A stretch of 64,000 nt of DNA from Pseudomonadota bacterium (GCA_021848725.1 JAJZTS010000001.1:62001-126000), one strand, 5' to 3'; positions 8,481-21,169 are shown, counted from the stretch's first letter. Numbers and translations: made by a program. Notes: generated by a model from the letters alone, not told the origin.

Positions 8481-10850
8481 TTAAGCTACGCCCTGCCCCG
8501 CTAACCGTAGCCAAGTGGCTACCACCGTATCGGGGTTGAGCGACAGGCTGTCGATACCTTCGGCCATCAGCCACTCTGCCAGATCGGGGTGGTCCGACGG
8601 GCCCTGACCGCAGATGCCGATGTACTTACCGTTGCGCTTGCAGGCGGCGATGGCCTCATGCAGCAACTTCTTCACCGCAGGGTTACGCTCATCGAAGGCG
8701 GCAGCCACTAAACTAGAGTCCCGATCCACGCCCAAGGTCAGCTGGGTCAGGTCATTCGAGCCGATGGAAAAACCGTCGAAGCGCTGCAGGAACTCGTCAG
8801 CCAACAATACGTTGGACGGAATCTCGCACATCATCACCACCTTGAGCCCACGCTCGCCGCGCTTGAGGCCGTTGTCGGCCAGCACGGCCAGGGCGGCGTC
8901 GGCATCCGCCAAGGTGCGGACAAAGGGCAGCATAATCTCGATATTGCTCAGCCCCATGTCCTCGCGTACGCGATGGATCGCACGGCATTCCAGCTCGAAC
9001 GCGCGCCGGAACATCGGGTGAGCATAGCGCCCGGCGCCACGGAAGCCGAGCATCGGGTTCTCCTCGGTCGGCTCATAGGCGCGGCCTCCGAGCAGATTGG
9101 CATATTCGTTCGACTTGAAATCGGATAGGCGGACAATGACCCGCTTGGGCCAAAAGGCCGCACCGATGGTGGCGATACCCTCCGCCAACTTCTCCACGTA
9201 GAACTCGACCGGCCCGGCATAACCCTGAGACTTCGCTTCCAGTGCTTGCCGTAAACCTGCGTCGATGTTGGGATAATCCAGTGCGGCGTTGGGGTGAACA
9301 CCGATGTCGTTGTTAATGATGAATTCCAAGCGTGCGAGCCCGACGCCCGCATTCGGCAGCATGGCAAAATGGAAGGCTTGTTCGGCATTGCCGACGTTCA
9401 TCATGATTTTGACCGGCAGGTCCGGCATCGCCTGCAAAGCGAATTCGCTGCGTTCGAAACGTAGCTTGCCGGCATAAACTCGGCCCTCCTCGCCCTCGGC
9501 ACACGATACCGTCGCCTCCTGGCCATCCGGCACGGTGCGCGTGGCATCGCCGGCGCCGACCACGGCCGGCACGCCCAGTTCGCGGGCGACGATGGCAGCA
9601 TGGCAGGTGCGGCCGCCGCGGTCGGTCACGATGGCCGCGGCCCGCTTCATCACCGGCTCCCAATCCGGGTCGGTCATCTCGGTGATGAGCACATCGCCCG
9701 GCTCGACCAGATGCATGTCGGCCGCACTGCGGATCACCCGCGTTCGCCCCTGCCCGATCTTGGCGCCGATCGCCCTGCCCTTGGCCAAGACCGGCCCCTG
9801 CTCCAGCATGCGGTAGCGCACCTGTACCTGGCCCACACGCGACTCCACCGTTTCCGGCCGCGCCTGCAGGATATAGAGCCGGCCGTCGATGCCGTCGCGG
9901 CCCCATTCGATATCCATCGGCCGGCCGTAATGCCGTTCGATGGTCATGGCATAGCGTGCCAGCTCCAGGATCTCCGCCTCGCTCAAGGCGAAGCGATGAC
10001 GCTCCGCCTCCGGCACCGGCTCGACTCGGGTGGAATGATCGGCCCGCCGGTCGTCGGCGAAGACCATGCGGATCGCCTTCTCGCCCAGCTTGCGACGCAC
10101 CAGCGCGCGTTTGCCGGCGGCTAGCCCGGGCTTGTGCACGTAATATTCGTCCGGGTTGACCGAACCTTGCACCACGGTTTCACCCAGACCGTAGGCGGCG
10201 TTGATGAACACCACGTCGCGAAAGCCCGATTCGGTATCGAGCGTGAACATCACCCCGGCCGCTCCGGTATCCGACCGCACCATGCGTTGGATGCCCGCCG
10301 ACAGGGCGACATGGCTATGCTCGAAGCCATGATGCACGCGATAGGCGATGGCGCGGTCGTTGTAGAGCGAGGCGAAACAACGCTTGACCGCATCGAGCAG
10401 ATTGTCGGCACCGTGGATATTGAGGTAGGTCTCCTGCTGGCCGGCGAAGGAGGCATCGGGCAGGTCCTCCGCCGTCGCCGACGAGCGCACCGCGAAGGTC
10501 GCGGCATCGCCCATTCCCGCACACATTTCCTGGTGCGCAACACGGATCGCCGCTTCCAGCCCGGCGGGCAAATTGGCCGCTAGGATCATCTCGCGGATGG
10601 CCAAGCCGCAACGGGCCAAGGCTTGGACATCGGCCACGTCCAGCCCCTGCAGTTTGTCGGCGATACGGCGGTCCAAGCCATCCTTGGCTAAAAACTCGCG
10701 GAATGCGTCGGCCGTGGTGGCGAAGCCATCCGGCACGCGAATGCCCTCGCTCTGCAATTGGCCGACCATCTCGCCCAGCGAGGCATTCTTGCCGCCCACC
10801 TTGTCCACATCGTGCATGGACAGCTCATGAAAACGCAAGATATAGTCCAT
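8481..10850 (-). CDS. ppsA: Phosphoenolpyruvate synthase
   Basis: Converts pyruvate and ATP to PEP, AMP and phosphate for gluconeogenesis. The 789 residues (E. coli 792) have the N-terminal ATP-grasp nucleotide domain ([32 protein letters not shown]), the swivelling phosphohistidine domain with the catalytic His in [19 protein letters not shown], and the C-terminal TIM-barrel PEP/pyruvate domain ([48 protein letters not shown]). It diverges from ppsR with 26 bases between start codons, so both promoters must overlap or lie within the neighbouring gene. Confidence 0.98.
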   Translation of the reverse strand: MDYILRFHELSMHDVDKVGGKNASLGEMVGQLQSEGIRVPDGFATTADAFREFLAKDGLDRRIADKLQGLDVADVQALARCGLAIREMILAANLPAGLEAAIRVAHQEMCAGMGDAATFAVRSSATAEDLPDASFAGQQETYLNIHGADNLLDAVKRCFASLYNDRAIAYRVHHGFEHSHVALSAGIQRMVRSDTGAAGVMFTLDTESGFRDVVFINAAYGLGETVVQGSVNPDEYYVHKPGLAAGKRALVRRKLGEKAIRMVFADDRRADHSTRVEPVPEAERHRFALSEAEILELARYAMTIERHYGRPMDIEWGRDGIDGRLYILQARPETVESRVGQVQVRYRMLEQGPVLAKGRAIGAKIGQGRTRVIRSAADMHLVEPGDVLITEMTDPDWEPVMKRAAAIVTDRGGRTCHAAIVARELGVPAVVGAGDATRTVPDGQEATVSCAEGEEGRVYAGKLRFERSEFALQAMPDLPVKIMMNVGNAEQAFHFAMLPNAGVGLARLEFIINNDIGVHPNAALDYPNIDAGLRQALEAKSQGYAGPVEFYVEKLAEGIATIGAAFWPKRVIVRLSDFKSNEYANLLGGRAYEPTEENPMLGFRGAGRYAHPMFRRAFELECRAIHRVREDMGLSNIEIMLPFVRTLADADAALAVLADNGLKRGERGLKVVMMCEIPSNVLLADEFLQRFDGFSIGSNDLTQLTLGVDRDSSLVAAAFDERNPAVKKLLHEAIAACKRNGKYIGICGQGPSDHPDLAEWLMAEGIDSLSLNPDTVVATWLRLAGQGVA

Positions 10851-10876
10851 CGCAGCTCCTGTTCAGGTTTCGAGTC

Positions 10877-11692
10877 ATGAGCGCTACGCGCCCCGTCTTT
10901 TTCGTGTCAGACCACACAGGCATCACCGCCGAAGTCGTTGGTAAAAGCCTGTTATCGCGCTTTTCGGAGCACAGCTTCACTGTCAGCAGTTTACCGTTCA
11001 CCGACGATATGGAGAAAGTCGAGCATGCCGCCCGCCTCATCGAGGCTGCCACGCGCGCGCACGGCCAACGGGCCCTCGTCATCTCCACCCTGACCGATAG
11101 CCGTTTGCGCCAGCGCTTGGTGCAAACCGACTGCTTATTGCTCGACGTCTTCTCTTTATTTCTAGCGCAATTAGAAAGTGAATTGGGCGAAAGCGCGACG
11201 CCGGCACTCGGACAGGCTCATGGCCTGCGCGACCACGGCCTCTATCGCGCCCGCATGGAGGCTGTGAATTTCACCCTGGCGACCGACGATGGCCTCGCCA
11301 TTGAGCGCTACGATCAAGCCGATTTGATCCTGGTCGGCGTATCGCGCAGCGGCAAGACCCCCACCTCGCTCTACATGGCCATGCAATATGGCCTTAAGGT
11401 CGCCAACGATCCGCTGACCCCCGAGGACCTGGAACAAGGGACCTTGCCGCAGCGCCTGGATAAATACCTGGTCAAGCTGCGGGGCCTGACCTTGTTGCCC
11501 GAGCGCTTGGCTCAAATTCGGGAGGAGCGCCGGCCAAGGAGCACCTACGCCAGCCTGGCCAATTGTCGCCAAGAATTGCATGCCGCGGAACGCATGCTAC
11601 GTGCACGCGGCATACCGCTGATCGATAGCACGCAGCGCTCGGTGGAAGAGATCGCTGCCCGCTTGAAACAGTCGCTCGGCTCGGCCCCTTAG
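10877..11692 (+). CDS. ppsR: PEP synthase regulatory kinase/pyrophosphorylase
   Basis: Bifunctional DUF299-family enzyme that inactivates PpsA by ADP-dependent phosphorylation of a threonine next to its catalytic histidine and reactivates it by phosphorolysis. The 271 residues match the family. N-terminal FFVSDHTGITAEVVGKSLLS and the P-loop-like GVSRSGKTPTSLYMA are diagnostic. The frame is open well upstream, but the ATG at 10877 gives the standard N-terminus and lies just outside ppsA. Divergent pairing with ppsA couples enzyme and regulator. The stop overlaps the convergent TrmH-family gene by four bases. Confidence 0.96.
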   Translation: MSATRPVFFVSDHTGITAEVVGKSLLSRFSEHSFTVSSLPFTDDMEKVEHAARLIEAATRAHGQRALVISTLTDSRLRQRLVQTDCLLLDVFSLFLAQLESELGESATPALGQAHGLRDHGLYRARMEAVNFTLATDDGLAIERYDQADLILVGVSRSGKTPTSLYMAMQYGLKVANDPLTPEDLEQGTLPQRLDKYLVKLRGLTLLPERLAQIREERRPRSTYASLANCRQELHAAERMLRARGIPLIDSTQRSVEEIAARLKQSLGSAP

Positions 11693-12459
11693 CTGCTTTG
11701 CCTCTGGCGCACCCGTTCGAACAGGCAAATCGCCGCCGCCGCCGCGACATTGAGCGATTCGACACGGCCCGGCATCGGCACGGAAAAGGGCCGGCAGGCC
11801 TCGCGCAAGGCCGCACTTAGCCCGGCCCCTTCATTCCCGAACGCAAAGGCAACATCTTGCCGCAAGTCCAATTGGTAAAGGCTGGTCTCGGCGCCCAGCG
11901 TCGCCGCGTAGGTGCTGCCGGCAAAAGCCCTCGCCACCTCGGTCAACGCCATGCGTTCATGAATAGCCAGTTGGAAATGCGCGCCTTGGCCACCGCGCAA
12001 GGCCTTGGGTGACCAGGCATCGGCGCAGCCCGCCGATAAATACGCCGCATCGACCCCGGCCGCTGCGGCTGTGCGCAACAAGGCGCCGAGATTGCCGGGG
12101 TCTTGGATGTCTTCTAGCAGGATTGCAAATGGCGATGCCTGTGGCACAGGCTGCGGAATATCGATCACCGCGATCAGTCCAGTCGGACTTTTGACCGGCG
12201 ATAGCGCACGCATCAAGGCCCCGCTCACGATCAATTGCGGGATTTCGCCTAGCACGCCATGCATCTCGCTCGGCCAGGACTGGCCTTCGACCGCAATCAG
12301 CTTAGTCGGCAGGCAACCGGCCTGCAGCGCAGCCTCGATCAAGTGCCAGCCATCGAGCAGGGTCTGGCCGGTCTCGCGTCTGGCCTTGGCCTCATCGGCC
12401 AGGCTCAGTAAGTGTCGAAACTCGGGGTTGTCGCGGGATGTGACAGACTTTATAGGCAT
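11689..12459 (-). CDS. TrmH/SpoU-family RNA 2'-O-methyltransferase
   Basis: SPOUT-superfamily methylase acting on rRNA or tRNA ribose. With the ATG at 12459 the protein has 256 residues: an N-terminal substrate-binding region (IKSVTSRDNPEFRHLLSLAD; LLDGWHLIEAAL) and the trefoil-knot catalytic domain with motif 1 DPGNLGALLRTAAAAG, motif 2 FAFGNEGAGLSAAL and motif 3 ESLNVAAAAAICLFE. An upstream in-frame start at 12483 would add eight residues but runs deeper into the preceding gene. Start overlaps the end of the GYF-pentapeptide gene by ten bases. The exact target nucleotide cannot be read from sequence. Confidence 0.9.
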   Translation of the reverse strand: MPIKSVTSRDNPEFRHLLSLADEAKARRETGQTLLDGWHLIEAALQAGCLPTKLIAVEGQSWPSEMHGVLGEIPQLIVSGALMRALSPVKSPTGLIAVIDIPQPVPQASPFAILLEDIQDPGNLGALLRTAAAAGVDAAYLSAGCADAWSPKALRGGQGAHFQLAIHERMALTEVARAFAGSTYAATLGAETSLYQLDLRQDVAFAFGNEGAGLSAALREACRPFSVPMPGRVESLNVAAAAAICLFERVRQRQSS

Positions 12460-13715
12460 GCGCCGATCGAGCCTTCGGCACAAATACGGCCATCGATCCA
12501 GGTTGCCTTATCGAGCCTCGCCCCTATCAGGCGCACGCCATCGACCAGCGCGCCGGTGAATACCGCATAGCTCAAATCGCTGGTGCCCAGATTGGCACCG
12601 GTTAGGTCCGCACCGCTGAAGTCCACCGCGCGCAGCACGGCGCCTTCCATATTGGCCGACCTTAGGCTCGTGCGTACGAGATTGGCATAGCTCAGGTCCG
12701 CGCCACTGAGATCGGCATTATCGAGCTTGGCGGAATTCAGCTGGCTTTGCTTCAGCTGCGCGCCGCGCAGATTGGCCCCAGTTTTGACACAGTTGGTCCA
12801 ATTGACCCCCGGCCCGTTGGTACTGCAATTCGGTTGCGCCAGCGGCCGCGCTGGCGGGGCGATCACCAACCCTTCGCCCTGGCCGCCATACCAAACACCG
12901 GCAACGATCGCGCCCAGCACCAAGAGCGCAACTAGGCCCTGCCAGATCTTGGGCTTTTGTTCGCGCTCGGCCTGGATCATCGCCTGCGTAACTTGATGAT
13001 CGTGCCGTAAGGATTGGAATGCCTCCGGCGTGGCTGCCGGTCCCGGGGCCGTATCGCCTTCGGCATAAAGACGCTCGTCCAGCCAACGATGTTTGGCCCG
13101 TGCGCGTTCAACCTCCCAAGCATTCTCTTCGTCGGTGCCTTCGGTGGGCTGGACAAGGCTTGGACCTTCTGGGAAATGCCCGCTTTCCTGAATCGTGTGC
13201 CACGCCACCCGATCATCGCTGATCTCGTCGCTGCGCGACAGCTTGCCCAGCATCAGGTACTCCGCGATCTGCGCGTGGGGAAAAGGGCCGATCAATTTAC
13301 TGTTACGGCGCACATACCAGCGGTGATGCGAGGCCGGCTTGCCCGAGACGCCATCCGGTGTGAAATAGCCGCTGTGCTCAATGCTAGTCCAGGACTCGTT
13401 GTCGTAGCTGATCTCGTCGCTACGGGTGCGCACCCCTTGCGCCAAGTCTTCTTCTATTTGCGGTTGTGGGAAAGGTCCGCTGACCTTGCCATCTTTACGC
13501 ACATACCAAAGGCGATGCAAAACGGATTTGACTTCGGTTTTCTCTTCGGAAAAATCCACGCACCGCTCTATCGTGGTCCATACCTCGCGATCATGGCTGA
13601 CTTCATCGTGGTTTACGAGCTTGCCCTGCGCTAGATATTCCTGAATCTGCGCGCGTGGGAAGGGTCCCACGACTTTGTTGTTTCTGCGGACATACCAAAA
13701 ATTATGCGATGTCAT
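12450..13715 (-). CDS. Triple GYF-like domain / transmembrane / pentapeptide-repeat protein
   Basis: A 421-residue protein with an unusual architecture. Three tandem GYF_2-type modules occupy about 5-55, 67-118 and 131-182; each opens with W-Y-V-R-(R/K), carries (V/I)-(S/V/I)-GPFP, then Q-I-x-E-x-L, and ends S-W/A-W-x-T/S-I. A charged linker (185-255) precedes one transmembrane helix (257-277), a Pro-rich stretch, then A(D/N)LxX pentapeptide repeats (about 313-405) forming a predicted right-handed beta helix. Four Cys (297, 309, 412, 420) flank the repeats and could pair. If the GYF modules are cytoplasmic, the helix would be periplasmic. Function unknown; a scaffold is plausible. Confidence 0.75.
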   Translation of the reverse strand: MTSHNFWYVRRNNKVVGPFPRAQIQEYLAQGKLVNHDEVSHDREVWTTIERCVDFSEEKTEVKSVLHRLWYVRKDGKVSGPFPQPQIEEDLAQGVRTRSDEISYDNESWTSIEHSGYFTPDGVSGKPASHHRWYVRRNSKLIGPFPHAQIAEYLMLGKLSRSDEISDDRVAWHTIQESGHFPEGPSLVQPTEGTDEENAWEVERARAKHRWLDERLYAEGDTAPGPAATPEAFQSLRHDHQVTQAMIQAEREQKPKIWQGLVALLVLGAIVAGVWYGGQGEGLVIAPPARPLAQPNCSTNGPGVNWTNCVKTGANLRGAQLKQSQLNSAKLDNADLSGADLSYANLVRTSLRSANMEGAVLRAVDFSGADLTGANLGTSDLSYAVFTGALVDGVRLIGARLDKATWIDGRICAEGSIGACL

Positions 13716-13763
13716 ATCTGTCGGGAGCGGGGTGACATGCGCATTCTAAACCGAGCTGCAGTA

Positions 13764-13795
13764 CAAAAAAAAAGCCCGGTGACTTGACCGGGCTT
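13764..13795 (-). terminator. Rho-independent terminator of the sRNA
   Basis: Perfect 9-bp stem, 13787-13795 with 13772-13780, loop of six, followed on the minus strand by a run of about nine T (13765-13773). It ends transcripts coming from the sRNA and would also catch readthrough from dnaE. Confidence 0.9.
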
Positions 13796-13868
13796 GAAAT
13801 CCACCAAAGGAGGAGGATGGAGGAGACAACGCTGATGGCACTAAGGGGAGAAGTGCGACATCAGCGTT
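13764..13868 (-). ncRNA. Predicted small RNA with exposed anti-Shine-Dalgarno repeats
   Basis: Read on the minus strand, the predicted transcript begins with a long hairpin: a perfect 10-bp stem (13859-13868 with 13828-13837), then after a 2-nt bulge a 5-bp stem (13852-13856 with 13838-13842) capped by the C-rich loop UCUCCCCUU. A single-stranded stretch follows (about 13801-13827) containing CCUCC, CCUCCUCC and CCUCCUUU, complementary to Shine-Dalgarno sequences and copying the 16S rRNA 3' end. It ends in a perfect 9-bp GC-rich hairpin with a run of nine U. From memory this resembles the toxic anti-SD sRNAs reported in Betaproteobacteria; family membership is inference. Confidence 0.7.
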
Positions 13869-13874
13869 ATAAGA

Positions 13875-13903
13875 ATTCTCTAATATTATTATTCTTTGTG
13901 CAA
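13875..13903 (-). promoter_or_regulatory. Candidate sigma-70 promoter of the anti-SD sRNA
   Basis: Minus strand: TTGCAC (13903-13898), a 17-base AT-rich spacer, then GAGAAT (13880-13875). Counting seven bases on from the -10 box places the start at 13868, exactly the first base of the sRNA's long hairpin, which supports the call. The -35 match is only three of six and the -10 four of six. Confidence 0.5.
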
Positions 13904-14000
13904 CATTTTTTTGCACCAAGATCGAAATTAATTTGCTGGGGCTGACCCGGGCTGTAAGCCCAGGGATTGAATTTCGTTTAAGTTGTTGTTTTTATTACGA

Positions 14001-17462
<3,462 letters not shown>

Positions 17463-17593
17463 GCTTGGGTGTCGATTCGATGCGGCAGTTTTCTATGCTG
17501 TATTTTACCCGCATTCATGCCGGCGGACCGAGTTAGAAAACGCTTTAGGTATTTTGTTTTTCTTTATTTTAAACAACCCATTAACGGCTACTC

Positions 17594-17788
17594 CTACACC
17601 TCGTCGTCGATATTTTTCGAGCCATTTTCCGCATCGCCCAGTGGCTGATTCTGCCCATCCTGCGGCGTGTGCCTCGGTCGCTGCTTGCGCTTGTCCGGCA
17701 CCACCTGCATGCGAAAGGCCGGGGTGCGCACGGCCTTGGCCACCGGGTTGCGCGGCCGACGCGGCGGGCCGGAAACGCGCTTGGACAT
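17594..17788 (-). CDS. arfA: Small basic protein, probable ArfA-type ribosome rescue factor
   Basis: A 64-residue, very basic protein starting at ATG 17788, one base after the rfbD stop. Residues 14-36 (NPVAKAVRTPAFRMQVVPDK) match the ArfA core pattern in which N-A-(h)-xx-A-(L/V)-xx-P-x-FR-x-(R/Q)-V-(V/E) is followed by Lys-rich residues. ArfA enters the empty A site of ribosomes stalled on stop-less mRNA and recruits RF2, backing up tmRNA. The usual GKGSYxRK block is poorly kept (RKQRPRH), and an acidic tail (NGSKNIDDEV) follows. Identification rests on one motif; a basic unknown protein is the alternative. Confidence 0.5.
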   Translation of the reverse strand: MSKRVSGPPRRPRNPVAKAVRTPAFRMQVVPDKRKQRPRHTPQDGQNQPLGDAENGSKNIDDEV

Positions 17789-17789
17789 T

Positions 17790-18665
17790 TCAATCGTCCA
17801 GGCAGAGTGCCAACGCCTGGCGCCAGTCGGGCAGGGTGAGGCCGAAGGTCGCCGCCAACTTGGCATTGGACAGGCGCGAATTGGCCGGTCGCTTGGCCGG
17901 CGTCGGGTAATCGCTGCTGGGAATCGGCAACAGTTGGGGTGCCGAGCGGATGCCGCTCAAGTCGGCAATGGCCTGGGCGAAGCCGTACCAGGAGGTCTCG
18001 CCACCGCAAGTCAGGTGATAGGTACCCCAAGGCGCGAAGTCGGCGCGCCGGGCCGGTCCGACACATTGCGTTAGCATCTGCGCGGTCGCCTCGGCGATCA
18101 GCCGGGCCCAGGTCGGCGCGCCGAACTGGTCGGCGACGATCTTGAGTTCCGGCCGCTCACGCATCAGCCGCTGCATGGTGAGCAAGAAGTTGCCGCCGCG
18201 TCGGCCATAGACCCAACTGGTACGCAGGATCAGATGTTTCGGGTTGGCCGCCCGCACGGCCTGCTCCCCCGCCCACTTGGTCCGGCCGTAGACATTCTGC
18301 GGATTGGCCGCATCGTCCTCGACATAGGCTACGGCCTTGCTGCCATCGAAGACATAGTCAGTCGAGTAATGCACGAACAGGGCCCCCGACTTGGCGGCCT
18401 CCTCGGCCAGGATGCCGGGCGCGGTCGCGTTGATCGCTGCGGCCAGCTCGGCCTCGGACTCCGCCTTGTCCACCGCGGTGTGGGCCGCCGGGTTGACGAC
18501 GATGTCGGGCCGCCAGTCGCGCACGGCCCGGCGGATCGAATCGGCATTCGTTAAATCCACCGCCTCACGGTCCGGCGCCCGCACCTCGCCCAGGCAGGCC
18601 AAGGTGCGCCGCAGCTCCCACCCGACCTGGCCGCTGCCGCCGGTCAGCAGGATACGCAGACTCAC
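17790..18665 (-). CDS. rfbD: dTDP-4-dehydrorhamnose reductase
   Basis: Last step of dTDP-L-rhamnose synthesis, reducing the 4-keto group with NAD(P)H. With the GTG start at 18665 (overlapping the rfbC stop) the protein has 291 residues, normal for the family; the frame continues upstream but gives no sensible sequence. The Rossmann motif ILLTGGSGQVGWEL begins at residue 4, and the SDR catalytic Tyr/Lys lie in NVYGRTKWAGEQAV. HYSTDYVFDG and RTSWVYGRRGGNFL are characteristic. End of the rfbBACD block. Confidence 0.96.
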   Translation of the reverse strand: MSLRILLTGGSGQVGWELRRTLACLGEVRAPDREAVDLTNADSIRRAVRDWRPDIVVNPAAHTAVDKAESEAELAAAINATAPGILAEEAAKSGALFVHYSTDYVFDGSKAVAYVEDDAANPQNVYGRTKWAGEQAVRAANPKHLILRTSWVYGRRGGNFLLTMQRLMRERPELKIVADQFGAPTWARLIAEATAQMLTQCVGPARRADFAPWGTYHLTCGGETSWYGFAQAIADLSGIRSAPQLLPIPSSDYPTPAKRPANSRLSNAKLAATFGLTLPDWRQALALCLDD

Positions 18666-19204
18666 GGGTAGACCTCGGCGTCCTTCAGCAGCACGCCGGC
18701 ACGGTCCTTGGCCGACAGCAGCGGCTCGCCGTCCAGCGGCCACTGGATGCCGATGGCCGGATCGTTCCACAGCACGCTGCGTTCGTGCTCCGGCGCGTAG
18801 TAATCGGTGGCCTTGTACAGGAAATCGGCCGAATCGGACAGGACCAGGAAGCCGTGACCGAAGCCGGGCGGGATCCAGGCCAGGCGCTTATTCTCGGCCG
18901 ACAGTTCGAAGCCGGTCCAACGACCGAAGGTCGGCGAGCTTCGGCGCAGGTCGACCGCCACATCGAACACCCGGCCGGCCACCACCCGCACCAACTTGCC
19001 CTGCGCCTGCTGCAATTGATAGTGCAGCCCGCGCAGCACGCCCTTGGCCGAGCGGGAATGGTTGTCCTGGACGAATTCGGCCTGGATGCCGACCCCGGCC
19101 AGTACCCGCTTGTTGTAGCTTTCCATGAAAAAGCCGCGGTCGTCGCCGAACACCTTGGGTTCGAGCAGGACCACCTCGGGCAGATCGGTAGCGATGACGT
19201 TCAT
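18662..19204 (-). CDS. rfbC: dTDP-4-dehydrorhamnose 3,5-epimerase
   Basis: Epimerises C3 and C5 of dTDP-4-keto-6-deoxyglucose. The 180-residue cupin protein has the family's FGDDRGFFMESYNKRVL opening, the catalytic-histidine stretch GVLRGLHYQLQQAQGKLVRV, the VAVDLRRSSPTFGRW block and the C-terminal FGHGFLVLSDSADFLYKATDYY. It starts four bases after the rfbA stop. The order rfbB-A-C-D is the common compact arrangement feeding rhamnose into LPS or exopolysaccharide. Confidence 0.97.
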   Translation of the reverse strand: MNVIATDLPEVVLLEPKVFGDDRGFFMESYNKRVLAGVGIQAEFVQDNHSRSAKGVLRGLHYQLQQAQGKLVRVVAGRVFDVAVDLRRSSPTFGRWTGFELSAENKRLAWIPPGFGHGFLVLSDSADFLYKATDYYAPEHERSVLWNDPAIGIQWPLDGEPLLSAKDRAGVLLKDAEVYP

Positions 19205-19208
19205 ATTC

Positions 19209-20087
19209 CTAGAACACTTGGTCTTTGAGCATGGCCAACAGATATTGACCGTAGGCGTTCTTCTTCAGGGGCTCCGCCAGTCGCTCGACCTGTTCGGCGT
19301 CGATGTAGCCCAAGCGAAAGGCGATCTCCTCGGGGCAGGCGATCTTCAGGCCCTGCCGGCGCTCGATGGTCTCGATGAAGTGCGCCGCCTCCAATAATGA
19401 TTCGTGCGTACCGGTATCGAGCCAGGCATGACCGCGGCCCATGACCGAAACATCCAGCTCGCCCCATTCCAGGTATTGGCGGTTGACGTCGGTGATCTCC
19501 AGCTCGCCGCGTGGCGAGGGCTTCAGCCCCTTGGCGATGTCGACCACGCGGTCGTCGTAGAAATACAGTCCGGTCACGGCATAGCGCGACTTCGGCTGCG
19601 TCGGCTTCTCTTCGATACTGACCGCCCTACCGTGCGTATCGAACTCGACCACGCCATAACGTTCCGGGTCAGTGACCGGATAGGCGAACACCGTCGCCCC
19701 CTGCCCTTTGCTCATCGCCTTCTGCAAATCCTGGCCCAGGTCGTGGCCGTAGAAGATGTTGTCGCCCAATACGAGGGCGCTCGGACTGCCGTCGAGAAAG
19801 CCCTCACCGAGGATGAAGGCCTGGGCCAGGCCCTCAGGTTCGGCCTGCACCGTGTAATAGAGGTTGAGGCCCCACTGCCGGCCGTCGCCCAACATGCGCT
19901 CGAAGCGCGGCGTGTCGTCCGGCGTCGAGATAATCAGGATGTCACGGATACCGGCCAGCATCAGGGTGGTCAGCGGGTAATAAATCATCGGCTTGTCGTA
20001 GACCGGCAATAGCTGCTTACAGACCGCATGGGTCACTGGATAGAGCCGGGTGCCGGAGCCGCCGGCCAGGATGATGCCTTTCCTCAT
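19209..20087 (-). CDS. rfbA: Glucose-1-phosphate thymidylyltransferase
   Basis: First step of the dTDP-sugar pathway: glucose-1-phosphate and dTTP give dTDP-glucose. With ATG 20087, overlapping the rfbB TGA, the protein has 292 residues. The nucleotidyltransferase signature [16 protein letters not shown] opens the protein; [17 protein letters not shown], the [11 protein letters not shown] block and [20 protein letters not shown] follow. The frame stays open far upstream through rfbB, but that part is a shadow of rfbB. Confidence 0.97.
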   Translation of the reverse strand: MRKGIILAGGSGTRLYPVTHAVCKQLLPVYDKPMIYYPLTTLMLAGIRDILIISTPDDTPRFERMLGDGRQWGLNLYYTVQAEPEGLAQAFILGEGFLDGSPSALVLGDNIFYGHDLGQDLQKAMSKGQGATVFAYPVTDPERYGVVEFDTHGRAVSIEEKPTQPKSRYAVTGLYFYDDRVVDIAKGLKPSPRGELEITDVNRQYLEWGELDVSVMGRGHAWLDTGTHESLLEAAHFIETIERRQGLKIACPEEIAFRLGYIDAEQVERLAEPLKKNAYGQYLLAMLKDQVF

Positions 20088-21163
20088 GCCGACTCCCTCG
20101 CCTGATAGTTTTTTTCCAGCCAATGCCGGTACTCTCCGCTGGCGATATGCTCGACCCATGCCAGGTTGTCCAAATACCAGCGCACCGTCTTGCGGATGCC
20201 GGTGTCGAAGGTCTCGGCTGGGCGCCAGCCGAGTTCGCGCTCGATCTTGCGCGCATCGATGGCATAGCGCCGGTCGTGACCGGGCCGGTCCTTCACATAG
20301 CTCAGCAGCCGGGCGTGCGGCCCGGCCGGGTCGGGCCGCATCTCGTCGAGCAAGGCGCAAACGGTTTTGACGATCTCGATGTTCGGCTTCTCGTTCCAGC
20401 CGCCGATGTTGTAAGTCTCGCCCAGGCGGCCACGGGCCAGCACCTCGCGGATCGCCGCACAATGGTCGCCGACATAGAGCCAGTCGCGCACGTTCATGCC
20501 GTCGCCGTAGATCGGCAGCGGCTTGCCCTGGGTGGCGTTGAGGATCATCAGCGGGATCAGCTTCTCCGGGAACTGATACGGGCCGTAGTTGTTCGAGCAA
20601 TTGGTGGTCAGGGTCGGCAGGCCATAGGTGTGGTGATAGGCCCGCACCAGATGGTCCGAGGCCGCCTTGGACGCCGAATATGGGCTGTTCGGTGCGTAGG
20701 GCGTGGTCTCGGTGAAGGCCGGATCGTTCGGCCCGAGCGAACCGTAGACCTCGTCGGTCGAGACATGCAGAAAACGGAAGCCCGCCTTCTCCGCTTCCGG
20801 CAGCCCACCCCAATAGGCGCGGGTCTCTTCGAGCAGGTGGAAGGTGCCGACCACGTTGGTCTGGATGAAGTCCTCCGGGCCGTGGATGGAGCGATCGACA
20901 TGCGACTCGGCGGCGAAGTTGACGATCGCCCGCGGCCGGTGTTCCTTGAGCAGACGCTCGACCAGCGCGCGGTCGCCAATATCGCCCTGGACAAAGATGT
21001 GCCGGGCATCGCCCTGCAACGCCGCCAGGTTTTCCAAATTGCCGGCGTAGGTCAGCTTATCTAAGTTGACCACCGGCTCACCGGCATCGCGCAGCCAGTC
21101 CAAGACAAAATTGGCGCCGATAAAACCCGCTCCACCCGTAACTAAAATCATCGAGTCACTCAC
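20084..21163 (-). CDS. rfbB: dTDP-glucose 4,6-dehydratase
   Basis: Second step of the pathway, forming dTDP-4-keto-6-deoxyglucose with bound NAD. The 359 residues show the extended SDR features: [15 protein letters not shown] at residue 6, the [12 protein letters not shown] motif, and catalytic [20 protein letters not shown]. The ATG at 21163 is used; an ATG four codons on (21151) is also possible. It follows the phoH-like gene by only six bases, so the rhamnose genes may be cotranscribed with phoH. Confidence 0.97.
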   Translation of the reverse strand: MSDSMILVTGGAGFIGANFVLDWLRDAGEPVVNLDKLTYAGNLENLAALQGDARHIFVQGDIGDRALVERLLKEHRPRAIVNFAAESHVDRSIHGPEDFIQTNVVGTFHLLEETRAYWGGLPEAEKAGFRFLHVSTDEVYGSLGPNDPAFTETTPYAPNSPYSASKAASDHLVRAYHHTYGLPTLTTNCSNNYGPYQFPEKLIPLMILNATQGKPLPIYGDGMNVRDWLYVGDHCAAIREVLARGRLGETYNIGGWNEKPNIEIVKTVCALLDEMRPDPAGPHARLLSYVKDRPGHDRRYAIDARKIERELGWRPAETFDTGIRKTVRWYLDNLAWVEHIASGEYRHWLEKNYQARESA

Positions 21164-21169
21164 AAAAAA

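Larger units (their letters stand above)
13716..14000. other. Intergenic region between dnaE and the GYF-pentapeptide gene
   Basis: No protein gene. It holds, read leftwards on the minus strand: a possible weak dnaE-terminal stem at 13946-13964 (8 bp, loop of three, no U run), a promoter at 13875-13903, a predicted sRNA at 13764-13868 with its own terminator, and the leader of the GYF gene, where TAGAAT (minus strand of 13743-13748) is a candidate -10 box lying just beyond the terminator's U run. The region is clearly AT-richer than its neighbours. Confidence 0.7.

Noticed and set aside
8479-8481. Terminator between the convergent HDOD-GAF gene and ppsA
   Set aside because: Stops are one base apart and no hairpin with a T run is visible in either direction.
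10703-10876. N-terminal extension of PpsR
   Set aside because: The frame is open upstream through ppsA, but those residues are antisense to ppsA and the ATG at 10877 gives the standard N-terminus.
13946-13964. Terminator for dnaE
   Set aside because: An 8-bp stem with one G-U pair exists but is not followed by a U run on the minus strand; readthrough would be caught by the sRNA terminator.
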